DNA from: Lachnospiraceae bacterium
GTDB taxonomy: Bacteria; Bacillota; Clostridia; Lachnospirales; Lachnospiraceae
NCBI GenBank assembly: GCA_900757145.1
Contig: CAAEMT010000041.1
Span: 1-48,069 of the forward strand
Length of the DNA: 48,069 nt
Direction of reading: 5' to 3'
A model generated the notes under the pieces. The model saw nothing but the letters and a program-made list of their open reading frames with translations, was not told where the DNA came from and ran no database searches. The translations under genes and the position numbers were made by a program. Position 1 is the first letter of the stretch; each line of letters begins with the position of its first letter. This document shows positions 14,801-22,824 of this stretch, one piece after another.

Positions 14801-16186
14801 TTATACCATATCTTCGAGTCCGATGAGCCATACATTTCCGGTATTGGCTGCAGCCTTTGTAAGTGGCTGGGTGAAGCCGGAGACAGAAAAAATGCAGCAG
14901 TATCGTTTGCGGTTGCCAAAAGGCTCAAGCGGGCGTAAGAGATTTTCGAGATACACGGTATCCGCAGGCGTTGTATCACAGTGACATGCGCCGAGGACTG
15001 TGTGCGTTTCATCGGCCGCAACGAGCGGAATGCGGAAAAAGGGTTCGCGTTTTGTGCCGCCGCACCACCATGAGCCCGTATGGTGATACGCAAAAGGAGT
15101 TTGTTTGGCTGCGGCAAGGCGTTCCAGGTAATCAGCGCAGACGGATTCAAACACAGGGCGCAGGTATGTGTAAAGCTGCGGTTTGACATATTCTGTATAA
15201 ATGTGTTCGCCTCTATTAAATAGGATAGAGCTGATATTTGGAAAAACAAAGCGATACCAGAAACGCATCATATGGTCGGCAAAGATGTAGCGAACCTTTT
15301 TCTGCACATCGCCTGCTGCCGGAAATTCTTTTTTCAGAAGTCCGAGATCGATAAGGACATTTAAGTATTTTGCACATTTGTTTGTACCGATATCTGCCGC
15401 GGCAGCAATATCTGCAAGCCTTGCACAGTCATTTGCGATGATCTCCAGGAGCAGATTGTAGGTGGAAATCTCACGCAGCTCACGGTGCAGCCACGTTTGC
15501 GGCAGAAAGAGGAGCGGTGAATCCCGGTGAAAAAACGCAGAGATGATATTCTCGTCTGCCGTGCGTTTCGGATCAAGCAGTAAAAGATTTGCCGGAAGCC
15601 CTCCGGTGATCCCGTAAAGTGTGAGCTGCTCGATCGGCGTATAACCGGAAAAGTAGGGCTGACACGTATAAAACGGCACACGTTCAAGTCTGGCTCTCGC
15701 TGTGACTGCCTCAAAAGGCGGTGTGACAGGAGCTTCCATCAGACTTTTGGCATAAGCAGGGGCAGAGCTTGTCACGATCAAAAAAATTTTTCCGGTGGGA
15801 AAACTGTGGTGTACGGCGTATGTAAATGCTTCTGCAAAACTTGGATCGCGCTGCATCAGATATTGAAATTCATCCAGCACAAAGATGAGCCGGTGAGTAA
15901 AGGATATATCAGAAATATAAGAAAATGCCTGTGTCCAGTTTGTAAACGGGGCAGGTTTTTTTGCGGGATGCAGACTATGTACTACTTCCCGGTGAAACGT
16001 CTCAAGAGCTCTGGAAGGAAGCATTTCCTGCGCTGTGAAAAAAAGCGCAGGCTTGCCTTTGCAAAATTCGCGGACAAGCTGTGTCTTTCCAGTTCCGTAA
16101 CGTCCGTAAAGAAAGACAAAAGAAAACTGCGGCCGATTATACAGCGTGTTTAATTTTTGTATATCAGAAGAAAACAGGGAATACAT
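14801..16186 (-). CDS. P-loop ATPase with DUF234-type C-terminus (archaeal-ATPase family)
   Basis: A 461-residue STAND/AAA-like ATPase. Walker A is GRYGTGKT (28-35). Walker B is LIFVLDEFQYLM (D105, E106). An arginine-containing sensor stretch follows, then a winged helix (about 255-310, DIAAAADIGTNKCAKYLNVLIDLGLLKKE) and a C-terminal nuclease-like DUF234 region with YFADHMMRFWYRF. Families of this plan are common in archaea and gut Clostridia; their role is unsettled, with suggestions including mobile-element maintenance or defence. Start ATG 16186 is chosen for GAGGTG 9 nt upstream; the longer frame to 16279 crosses the promoter. It is a lone gene. Confidence 0.8.
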   Translation of the reverse strand: MYSLFSSDIQKLNTLYNRPQFSFVFLYGRYGTGKTQLVREFCKGKPALFFTAQEMLPSRALETFHREVVHSLHPAKKPAPFTNWTQAFSYISDISFTHRLIFVLDEFQYLMQRDPSFAEAFTYAVHHSFPTGKIFLIVTSSAPAYAKSLMEAPVTPPFEAVTARARLERVPFYTCQPYFSGYTPIEQLTLYGITGGLPANLLLLDPKRTADENIISAFFHRDSPLLFLPQTWLHRELREISTYNLLLEIIANDCARLADIAAAADIGTNKCAKYLNVLIDLGLLKKEFPAAGDVQKKVRYIFADHMMRFWYRFVFPNISSILFNRGEHIYTEYVKPQLYTYLRPVFESVCADYLERLAAAKQTPFAYHHTGSWWCGGTKREPFFRIPLVAADETHTVLGACHCDTTPADTVYLENLLRPLEPFGNRKRYCCIFSVSGFTQPLTKAAANTGNVWLIGLEDMV

Positions 16187-16237
16187 GGATAAACACCTCG
16201 CTTTTGGAAAAAATAGCAACAATATGATGACTCTGTT

Positions 16238-16266
16238 AGTATAGCGTTTTTGAAAAAGAATGTCAA
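16238..16266 (-). promoter_or_regulatory. Consensus promoter of the DUF234-type ATPase gene
   Basis: On the minus strand a perfect TTGACA (16261-16266), a 17-nt spacer and TATACT (16238-16243) lie 52 nt upstream of the start codon. It is one of the closest matches to consensus in the window. Confidence 0.8.
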
Positions 16267-16341
16267 TTAAAAATGGCAACTTATAAGTTGGTAATAAAAC
16301 GGAATGCCTATAAAATGAGAAATTTCTTAAGAATATTTTTG

Positions 16342-16370
16342 TTTACCGAAAAAGAAGGTTGTACTATACT
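16342..16370 (+). promoter_or_regulatory. Promoter of the adhesin gene
   Basis: TTTACC (16342-16347), 17 nt, TATACT (16365-16370). It leaves an untranslated leader of about 108 nt before ATG 16485. Confidence 0.65.
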
Positions 16371-16484
16371 TGATATATGGTCAGAAATGGCAGTTGTTTT
16401 GAGTGTTTTGCGGAAATCACTTCGGAGCAGCTATCGGAAATGATTCATTTTTGCAGAATAATTCCATGAATGGGGAGGATTTCT

Positions 16485-19400
16485 ATGTATAAGAAGTTTC
16501 GGAAAATAGCAGCGGCAGCGCTGGCGGCATCACTTTTGTTTTCAACTGCAAGCATGGCGTCCGTGGAAGAGACGCAGCCTGTGGCGATGACGGAAGAGAC
16601 ACAGATGATGACAGAGACTCAGGCACCGGCAGAGAAAGCAACAGAAAAGGTGACGGAAGCGCCGACAGAGAAGGTGACAGAAGCGCCGACAGAGAAGGTG
16701 ACAGAAGCGCCGACAGAGAAAGCGACGGAAGCACCGACAGAGAAGGTGACGGAAGCGCCGACAGAGAAGGTGACAGAAGCGCCGACAGAGAAAGCGACGG
16801 AAGCGCCGACAGAGAAAGTGACGGAAGCGCCGACGGAGAAGACAACGGAGACACAGGCTGTATCAGAGACTGATGAGTCTGAGAAGAAAGATTCTGAAAA
16901 GAAGAAGCCGAAAGACAAAAAACGCTCCAAACGAAAAAATGACGGAGAAAAGCTGAACGCTTCGGGTATCACGGCAGGACTTGGCAGCGCGCTTGATTAT
17001 TTATTTGCAGGGCAGACGGTTGAGGGAGCGCAGGAGATATTTGAAGATCAGAGGATTGCCGAGGGTGATGAGGGAGCTTCTATCGTATCTTCCCTGAAAG
17101 GATTTTCAAAAAAACTGGCAAATGCGCAGTCCACCTCAGATGTAGAGGTCATCAACGTCTATGCAGATAAGAATGGAAAGCTGGATGAAGCGCAGCTTAC
17201 AGAGAAATTTAAGGATCGCAGGCTTGATGTACAAAAGAAGTATTATGTAGTTAATGTGATCGCGTATTCTGCAGACCAGAACCTGACATTTTCAGGATAC
17301 GAGCTGGTAAGGGGCGGAGCTCCGGTCGTTTATGAGGAAGGCTCTGAGCCGGGAGATGTACTGTACAATTTTGCTGCGCTTGAGGATGGAAAATTTGTCG
17401 GATATAGGGGCACGGCGACATTGACAGGAGGCGCTCTTTTGGGCACATATCTTGCGCCGGAAGCGAAGGTGGAGGTAAATAATAATCTGTCGGGAGCAGT
17501 CTATGCGGACAGCATCAAGGTGGCAGAGGGTGTAGATGAGCTTTTGCATATCGCGTTTGCTACAATGCGTACACCGGACGGCACAGAAGCCCAGACAGAA
17601 GAGGTGACAGAGACAGCTACGGAAGCCCAGACAGAAGAGGCGACAGAGGCGACTACAGAAATCCAGACAGAAGAGGTGACAGAGACAGCTACGGAAGCCC
17701 GGACAGAAGAGGCGACAGAGACAGCTACGGAAGCCCAGACAGAAGAGGCGACAGAGGCAGCTACGGAAGCCCAGACAGAAGAGGCGATAGAGGCAGCTAC
17801 GGAAGCCCGGACAGAAGAGGAGACAGAGGCAGCTACGGAAACCCGGACAGAAGAGGTGACAGAGGCGACCACAGAAATCCAGACAGAAGAGGCGACAGAG
17901 GCAGCCACGGAAGTCCAGACAGAGGAGATGACAGAGGCAGCTACGGAGGCTCAGACAGAGGTTATTGATGAGTCATCAGAGACACCTGAATATTTCAGCA
18001 AGGACGCCGTTTATTACTCAGCGAAGAGCGCCAATCTGAAACTGAAGCTTGCCGATGCAAAGAACGCAGCGCTTACAGGCGGAAAGATTGCGATAAAGGC
18101 AGCAGCAGATATTCTGAATAAGGACAACACAATTTATGTGAAGAAGGACACAGAGATCGTTTCAGCGACGGATGCATATGTAAATGCGGCGGATGTCGGC
18201 AGATATTTGCAGAGGAACGGAAGCTATTATATGGAAATTTCATCGCTTCCGTCAGGCTATCTTGCAGTCCCGCGTATTTATTTTGCAGTAAATGAGACAG
18301 GAGCTGTTTCTTTTGGCGCGGGAGAATCAGTAGAGGTATCAGGCGATACAGCGACGATCAGGCTGTACAAGGATACGGAAAGCCTTAAGGGGACGGCGGT
18401 ATTGCAGACAGTTAAGGCGGCGGCAGACGGCACTGCGAGCGCCGAGCCGATAAAGGATGCAGTTTTTGTAGTAAAGGACAGTAAGGGAGCGATCGTGCGT
18501 GACACGTCGGGAAATCCGTACTATATCCATTATGCTGGCAGTCCGGTGATCCTTTCCGGTCTGGCAGCAGGCTCCTATATTCTGTCGCAGCTGCGCACCG
18601 AAGCCGGATATGTGATCGCAGCAGACCAGGGATTTGAGGTAAAGGCAGACCAAAAGACGGAGATTACGGTAAAGAATGTGCCGTCTCAGGCAGGCGGAGC
18701 AAAGAAGCTTGAGGTCTATGCAGAAGCATCATACGGCGGAGTGAGGCTGACGGCAGATCAGAAAGTGGGGACAGACTACTATCTGGCAATGTTTGCGGAT
18801 GCGGCAGGAACGAAGCGCGTCAGCGCAGTGACGCCTGTTATTTTCACACCGGATCAGCAAAAGAGCGGCGCTTTGGTATTTACAGATTATGACAAGGTAT
18901 CGGGAAATACATCGGCGCAGGCCTCCTACTATGTACTCGCTGTCAATGAGTACGGAGAGACCGTACAGGATGCACAAGGCGCGGCAGCGTTCGGATCTCT
19001 TGAGGTAAAAGCGACAGATACGCAGGCTGTATTCTGCTATGATTATAAGGAAGGTTTCTTTCCGTCAGGCAGTTTTTACTATATGGCAGATGTAGAGGTG
19101 ACGAAGCAGGTCAAAAATGAGGATGACAGCGATCACCCGACCACGGAGACATTTTATGCAAAGCTGTATGAGGATGAGGCACAGAAGATTCCGACCGCGG
19201 ACTTTACCTTTGCGATGAATGGAAAAAGTACAGTATCTGTAAAAGCATCGATAAAGGTGACGGAGGCAGAAGCAGTGTATTACCTTGCGGAGACAGATCA
19301 AAAGGGCGCTGTGATCGATGCAGAGTCAGAAGAATTCCCGTACGCAGTGCGGTATCTGAAGCCGGATTACAGTGAGACCGATCAGAGCGTGACGATACGC

Positions 19401-21050
19401 TGTGAGCAGGAGGGTACGACAGGTACGGCGAAGGTGACGAAGGCAGTCATAGAGAACCGAATGAAATCCTCAAAGGTAATCGTACAGGTCACTGACGCGG
19501 ACGGCAAGGCGATCGAGGGAGTGCGGCTGATCCTTAAGAACACGAAGGGGCAGAGAATTTCTGTGAATAATACCTCTATCTATACCTCCGGTAAGAAAGA
19601 CCTCGTGATTACGGGACTGACGGCAGGAGAGACATATCTTCTCTCAGAGATCGAAGCGCCGAAGGGATATCTGCCTGCTGCGGATGTGGAATTCACAGTA
19701 ACAGCGGCAGATACGACAACCGTTACACTTAAGCACAAAGTAATGCCGTCGGCTTCCAATCACAATATCAAGGTAGAACAGCATGTATATGCAGGAAGCC
19801 ATCAGGTATATGCGCACAAAAAGGCAACGTTCTATGTGGCGCTGTTTTCAGATGAATCTCTTACGAGAAAGGCCAGTGATGTACAGGTGATCACAATGTC
19901 GGGCCTTACCGGAAAGACAGAATTTAAGCATTTAAAGAACGGAGCAGTTTATTATGTGGCACGTACCGATCAGTACGGTATACCGCTTTCTAAGAAGAAT
20001 TTTACGACGCAGTACTCCGATGGAGGAAGAGTTGAGATCTCAGGAAAAGAGCATAAGGTCACGATTCGGGATACGTACAAGTCTCTGCCGTCAGGCTATC
20101 GTTACACAGCGCTATTGACGCTTACAAAGCGTGTTGAGGATGCATCGGGACAGCCGATGAATACGACGGCAACCTTCTATGCGGGGATCTTTAGAAAGGC
20201 TGATTTTAGCGATACGCCGACAATCGTACCGCTCACTCTGAAGAATACGTCCTCCGCAAGTTCGAAGAGAAGAATACTTCTTTCCGGCAATAAAGACGTG
20301 ACGTATTATATCGCTGAGGTAGACAAGAGCGGAAATCTCCTGACTACATCAGATCAGTTCCAGTATGAGATTTCGGTTAATGCACAGACGGTACAGCTTA
20401 CAAAGAGTGACAGCAAGACGGTCACGATTACGAACAGACAGGTATCGAAGGATGATTCCAAGGTGACTCTGTATCTGACAAAGCGTGTGTATGAGGGGAC
20501 GCAGCAGAAGGCAGTGAATGAAACCTTCTATGCGGGACTGTTTAAGGATTCCTCATTTACGAAGCTGTATACGAAGCCAATTCCGCTGCAGCTTAAGGAT
20601 AAGAGTGAGGTAACGCTGAAGCTTTCTTTGAATCTTGGAAAATCAAAGGATGCGACAATCTATGTTGCGGAGGTTGACAAAGACGGCAATGTGATCACGG
20701 CTCCGAAGCAGCAGGAATTTGGATATGAGGTCAAGATGATCAATTCAACGGCATCGTTTACGAAAGACCGCCGTGAGGTTCAGACTGTTTTGCTTAATTC
20801 CGTATATGGAACGGCTACGCCTGATGACTGGGATAATATTTTCGATCAGAATGGAAATGATTTCGGCGGTTTTGGCAGCGGGGGCTTTGGGGGTTCCGGT
20901 GCGATCTCAGGAAATGGCGAGGCATCTTCATCAACGGCAGCAGTCGGAACAGGAGACGGAACACCGATCGGATTCTTCCTTGTGCTTCTTGCGGTTTCGG
21001 CGGTGCTATTGGGGGCAGGTGTGATCTATTTCAAAAAGAGACGCAAATAA
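16485..21050 (+). CDS. Large wall-anchored surface protein with choice-of-anchor-A-like and prealbumin-like domains
   Basis: A 1521-residue secreted protein. The signal peptide is about 1-25. Eight copies of an 8-residue unit, EAPTEK-V/A-T, follow at about 58-121, then a Lys-rich stretch. About 155-360 resembles a choice-of-anchor A/collagen-binding-like domain (GTYLAPEAKVEVNNNLSGAV). A second Thr/Glu-rich tract (12-residue units, about 368-492) follows. The stalk has two SpaA-type domains (about 648-735 and 992-1082) and four or five ~115-residue modules, each with T-K-x-V ... TFYAxL/IF ... YYxAEVD, plausibly isopeptide-bonded. The end has a Gly-rich linker, VGTGD as a variant sorting signal, a TM helix and KKRRK. 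ATG 16485 follows GGGGAGG. Confidence 0.85.
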   Translation: MYKKFRKIAAAALAASLLFSTASMASVEETQPVAMTEETQMMTETQAPAEKATEKVTEAPTEKVTEAPTEKVTEAPTEKATEAPTEKVTEAPTEKVTEAPTEKATEAPTEKVTEAPTEKTTETQAVSETDESEKKDSEKKKPKDKKRSKRKNDGEKLNASGITAGLGSALDYLFAGQTVEGAQEIFEDQRIAEGDEGASIVSSLKGFSKKLANAQSTSDVEVINVYADKNGKLDEAQLTEKFKDRRLDVQKKYYVVNVIAYSADQNLTFSGYELVRGGAPVVYEEGSEPGDVLYNFAALEDGKFVGYRGTATLTGGALLGTYLAPEAKVEVNNNLSGAVYADSIKVAEGVDELLHIAFATMRTPDGTEAQTEEVTETATEAQTEEATEATTEIQTEEVTETATEARTEEATETATEAQTEEATEAATEAQTEEAIEAATEARTEEETEAATETRTEEVTEATTEIQTEEATEAATEVQTEEMTEAATEAQTEVIDESSETPEYFSKDAVYYSAKSANLKLKLADAKNAALTGGKIAIKAAADILNKDNTIYVKKDTEIVSATDAYVNAADVGRYLQRNGSYYMEISSLPSGYLAVPRIYFAVNETGAVSFGAGESVEVSGDTATIRLYKDTESLKGTAVLQTVKAAADGTASAEPIKDAVFVVKDSKGAIVRDTSGNPYYIHYAGSPVILSGLAAGSYILSQLRTEAGYVIAADQGFEVKADQKTEITVKNVPSQAGGAKKLEVYAEASYGGVRLTADQKVGTDYYLAMFADAAGTKRVSAVTPVIFTPDQQKSGALVFTDYDKVSGNTSAQASYYVLAVNEYGETVQDAQGAAAFGSLEVKATDTQAVFCYDYKEGFFPSGSFYYMADVEVTKQVKNEDDSDHPTTETFYAKLYEDEAQKIPTADFTFAMNGKSTVSVKASIKVTEAEAVYYLAETDQKGAVIDAESEEFPYAVRYLKPDYSETDQSVTIRCEQEGTTGTAKVTKAVIENRMKSSKVIVQVTDADGKAIEGVRLILKNTKGQRISVNNTSIYTSGKKDLVITGLTAGETYLLSEIEAPKGYLPAADVEFTVTAADTTTVTLKHKVMPSASNHNIKVEQHVYAGSHQVYAHKKATFYVALFSDESLTRKASDVQVITMSGLTGKTEFKHLKNGAVYYVARTDQYGIPLSKKNFTTQYSDGGRVEISGKEHKVTIRDTYKSLPSGYRYTALLTLTKRVEDASGQPMNTTATFYAGIFRKADFSDTPTIVPLTLKNTSSASSKRRILLSGNKDVTYYIAEVDKSGNLLTTSDQFQYEISVNAQTVQLTKSDSKTVTITNRQVSKDDSKVTLYLTKRVYEGTQQKAVNETFYAGLFKDSSFTKLYTKPIPLQLKDKSEVTLKLSLNLGKSKDATIYVAEVDKDGNVITAPKQQEFGYEVKMINSTASFTKDRREVQTVLLNSVYGTATPDDWDNIFDQNGNDFGGFGSGGFGGSGAISGNGEASSSTAAVGTGDGTPIGFFLVLLAVSAVLLGAGVIYFKKRRK
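16655..16847 (+). repeat. Coding tandem repeat, 24-bp unit (about 8 copies)
   Basis: The unit GAAGCGCCGACAGAGAAGGT-gaca recurs with few changes and encodes EAPTEKVT or EAPTEKAT. Near-identity at the DNA level implies recent slippage or recombination, so copy number probably varies between strains. Confidence 0.85.
17587..17960 (+). repeat. Coding tandem repeat, 36-bp unit (about 10 copies)
   Basis: The unit encodes T-E-E-x-T-E-x-x-T-E-x-Q/R and repeats in frame with units such as GAAGCCCAGACAGAAGAGGC. It forms an acidic linker between the anchor-A-like domain and the stalk. Confidence 0.85.
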
Positions 21051-21122
21051 GAAAAGATTATGTCTGCTTTCGCATGAAAAAGCAGAAGATTAGAATTAGA
21101 AAATAGCAGTAAATTATCGATT

Positions 21123-21161
21123 AAAACGGGGTGCATATCACATTGATATACACCCCGTTTT
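21123..21161. terminator. Bidirectional terminator between adhesin and degV
   Basis: AAAACGGGGTG (21123-21133) pairs with CACCCCGTTTT (21151-21161). The A/T ends give a U-tract in both directions for two convergent genes. Confidence 0.9.
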
Positions 21162-21169
21162 GGTTGAAT

Positions 21170-22063
21170 TTATTCGTACCTGTGCAGCACATCATCGGTC
21201 AGCTTCTTTGCGCATGCGATCGCGATCGCCCCGTCTCCGATATGGCAGGAGATGCTAAGGGAAAGCGGATCAAACATGATCTGGTGGTTCGGAAAAGCAG
21301 CGTTTACCTCTTCACGCCATGAGTCTGCCTCTGTCATCTCTACGCCGGAATAGGCGATCATGATATTCATTTCAGAAGCGTCTGCACTTGCGCCGAAACG
21401 CTCCGTACAGTCCTTGCGGATAGCGTCCAGCATCGTCTGGCGGGCCGCCTTCATCGTACGGCTCTTGGCATATGCATCGAGCTTTTCCCCCTGGATCTGA
21501 AGTACAGGCTTTAGTCTGAGTAAAGTGCCAAGCGCTGCTGCGGCGGGGGTAATTCTTCCACCCTTTTTCAGATAGTACAGTGTGGGAAGCGTGATATAGA
21601 TACTGGAATCTGCGGCAGTATCTTCAAGGTATGTTTTAATGTCATCCGCTTTCCATCCGGCATCTGCAAGTGCTTTTGCATCTAATACAGACTGCTTCAT
21701 GGTGACAGAGATCCGGTGGTTATCTGCGACGAAGACCTTTCCTTCATAGTCTCTTGCCATCATCTGCGCAGCGCTGCAGGAACCGCTCAGACCGCTTGAC
21801 ATTGGAATGTGTACGATCGCGTCATATTCCTTTAAAAGCTTGTCCCACAGCTCCGTTACGTCAGCCAGAGACGGCATTGAGGTCGAGATCGATGCGTTTT
21901 CCTTCAAAAAGCGGTAAAAGTCATTCTGTGTCAGAGAAATATCTTCATAATAGAGCTTCTCATCGATGTAAAATGGCATCGGTATAATGTGAATGCCAAG
22001 CTTTTCACCTTCCGCACGCGTGATTCCGCTGTTGCTGTCGGTCACGATTGCTATTTTTTCCAT
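21170..22063 (-). CDS. DegV family fatty-acid-binding protein (second copy)
   Basis: A 297-residue DegV/FakB paralogue. Family signs are IAIVTDSNSGITRAEGEKLG, the ligand segment ENASISTSMPSLADVTELWD, IPMSSGLSGSCSAAQMMA and LYYLKKGGRITPAAAALG, and the C-terminal SISCHIGDGAIAIAC replaces the usual H-x-GPGA. It is likely a fatty-acid carrier for a FakA-type kinase encoded elsewhere. Start ATG 22063 has an ideal AAGGAGG 7 nt upstream; an in-frame ATG at 22087 has none. The leader upstream is strongly structured (see 22073-22221). It diverges clearly from the first DegV at 3512, so the two probably prefer different acyl chains. Confidence 0.9.
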   Translation of the reverse strand: MEKIAIVTDSNSGITRAEGEKLGIHIIPMPFYIDEKLYYEDISLTQNDFYRFLKENASISTSMPSLADVTELWDKLLKEYDAIVHIPMSSGLSGSCSAAQMMARDYEGKVFVADNHRISVTMKQSVLDAKALADAGWKADDIKTYLEDTAADSSIYITLPTLYYLKKGGRITPAAAALGTLLRLKPVLQIQGEKLDAYAKSRTMKAARQTMLDAIRKDCTERFGASADASEMNIMIAYSGVEMTEADSWREEVNAAFPNHQIMFDPLSLSISCHIGDGAIAIACAKKLTDDVLHRYE

Positions 22064-22072
22064 AACATCCTC

Positions 22073-22221
22073 CTTGGAGCGGGGCAAACTGCTCCGCTTT
22101 GCTGATTCTATTTCAGATACGCGTCTGTCATTCGTTTGACTGGAGACAGACGTAAATCTGTTGATTGTCCGAGTAAGATAACGTCAGTGTACAAAAGAAA
22201 ATATCCTCCGGTACACTGACG
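22073..22221 (-). other. Structured intergenic leader: three consecutive hairpins
   Basis: Reading toward degV on the minus strand there is a perfect 11-bp stem (CGTCAGTGTAC at 22182-22192 with 22211-22221), a second stem (CAGAT and ACGTCTGTC arms between 22117 and 22160), and a third pairing GGAGC with GCTCC just before the ribosome site. The first loop contains a GGAGG. No T-tract follows the first stem, so it is not an ordinary terminator for spmB. Confidence 0.5.
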
Positions 22222-22275
22222 CTACCAGTATAGCATAGAAGCGTGCATACTGTAAATGGATTATTTGAAGAAGCC

Positions 22276-22800
22276 CTACATCAGTCCGGCAAGTACGACG
22301 CTGGCCGCGATTCCGGCAAAGGAGGAAAGGAGCGCTCCGAATAACGTGTAGCGCGTTTTCTTTATTCCGGCAGTCATAAAGTATAAGCTCATGGTATAAA
22401 AGATCGTTTCCGTGCAGCACATCATCAAAGACGCAGTAAGTCCGATGGAAGAATCCGTTCCGAATTCTTTGTACACATCAAGCAGGAGTCCGGTTGCGGC
22501 GCTCGAAGAAAACATGCGAAGGATGGCAAGCGGCACAAGCTCTCCGGGAAAGTGGATCACTCCTGCCAGACGGCAAAAGAGTGTTCCGAGAAAATCGAGA
22601 AATCCGGAGGCGCGCAGGACACCGGAAGCAACCATCAGGCCGATCAGCGTGGGAATGATCTTTACCACCGTGCGAAGCCCCTCCTTTGCGCCGCGGATAA
22701 AGCAGTCGTAAACTGCGATTTTTGACAGCAGTCCAAACGCTACGATATAAAATACGAGAAACGGAATAATGAGCTGTGATACATATAAAATAAATGCCAT
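22276..22800 (-). CDS. spmB: Spore maturation protein B
   Basis: A 174-residue integral membrane protein of the nucleoside-recognition (Gate) fold. It starts with LYVSQLIIPFLVFYIVAFGL and has the conserved FIRGAKEGLRTVVKIIPTLIGLMVA, SGFLDFLG, ILRMFSSSAATG and MMCCTETIFYTMSLYF stretches typical of SpmB. SpmA and SpmB act in spore core dehydration and heat resistance. In most genomes spmA lies directly upstream; here the upstream gene is a DUF885 protein and no spmA is in the window, so SpmA is elsewhere or absent. AGGAGT lies 5 nt before the ATG. Confidence 0.92.
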   Translation of the reverse strand: MAFILYVSQLIIPFLVFYIVAFGLLSKIAVYDCFIRGAKEGLRTVVKIIPTLIGLMVASGVLRASGFLDFLGTLFCRLAGVIHFPGELVPLAILRMFSSSAATGLLLDVYKEFGTDSSIGLTASLMMCCTETIFYTMSLYFMTAGIKKTRYTLFGALLSSFAGIAASVVLAGLM

Positions 22801-22824
22801 AGGGACTCCTGTTCTGAAATACGG

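Noticed and set aside
14971..15186. Plus-strand 71-codon ORF within the ATPase gene
   Set aside because: Antisense to a clear ATPase; no supporting start signal.
16483..16972. Two Ser-rich minus-strand ORFs
   Set aside because: Same reason: antisense shadows of the 24-bp repeat tract in the adhesin gene.
17501..17908. 135-codon minus-strand ORF of Ala/Ser/Val repeats
   Set aside because: It is the mirror image of the Thr/Glu-rich repeat tract, which lacks stops on the other strand by composition; no ribosome site.
17501..17960. Regular repeats suggesting a CRISPR array
   Set aside because: The 36-bp units are contiguous with no spacers and stay in frame inside the adhesin gene; there are no cas genes nearby.
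20970..21010. LPXTG sortase motif in the adhesin
   Set aside because: No LPXTG is present; only the variant TGD-type tail can be supported.
22184..22420. 78-codon minus-strand ORF overlapping the spmB 3' end
   Set aside because: Out of frame with spmB, no family resemblance; its presence follows from the spmB codons and the leader hairpins.
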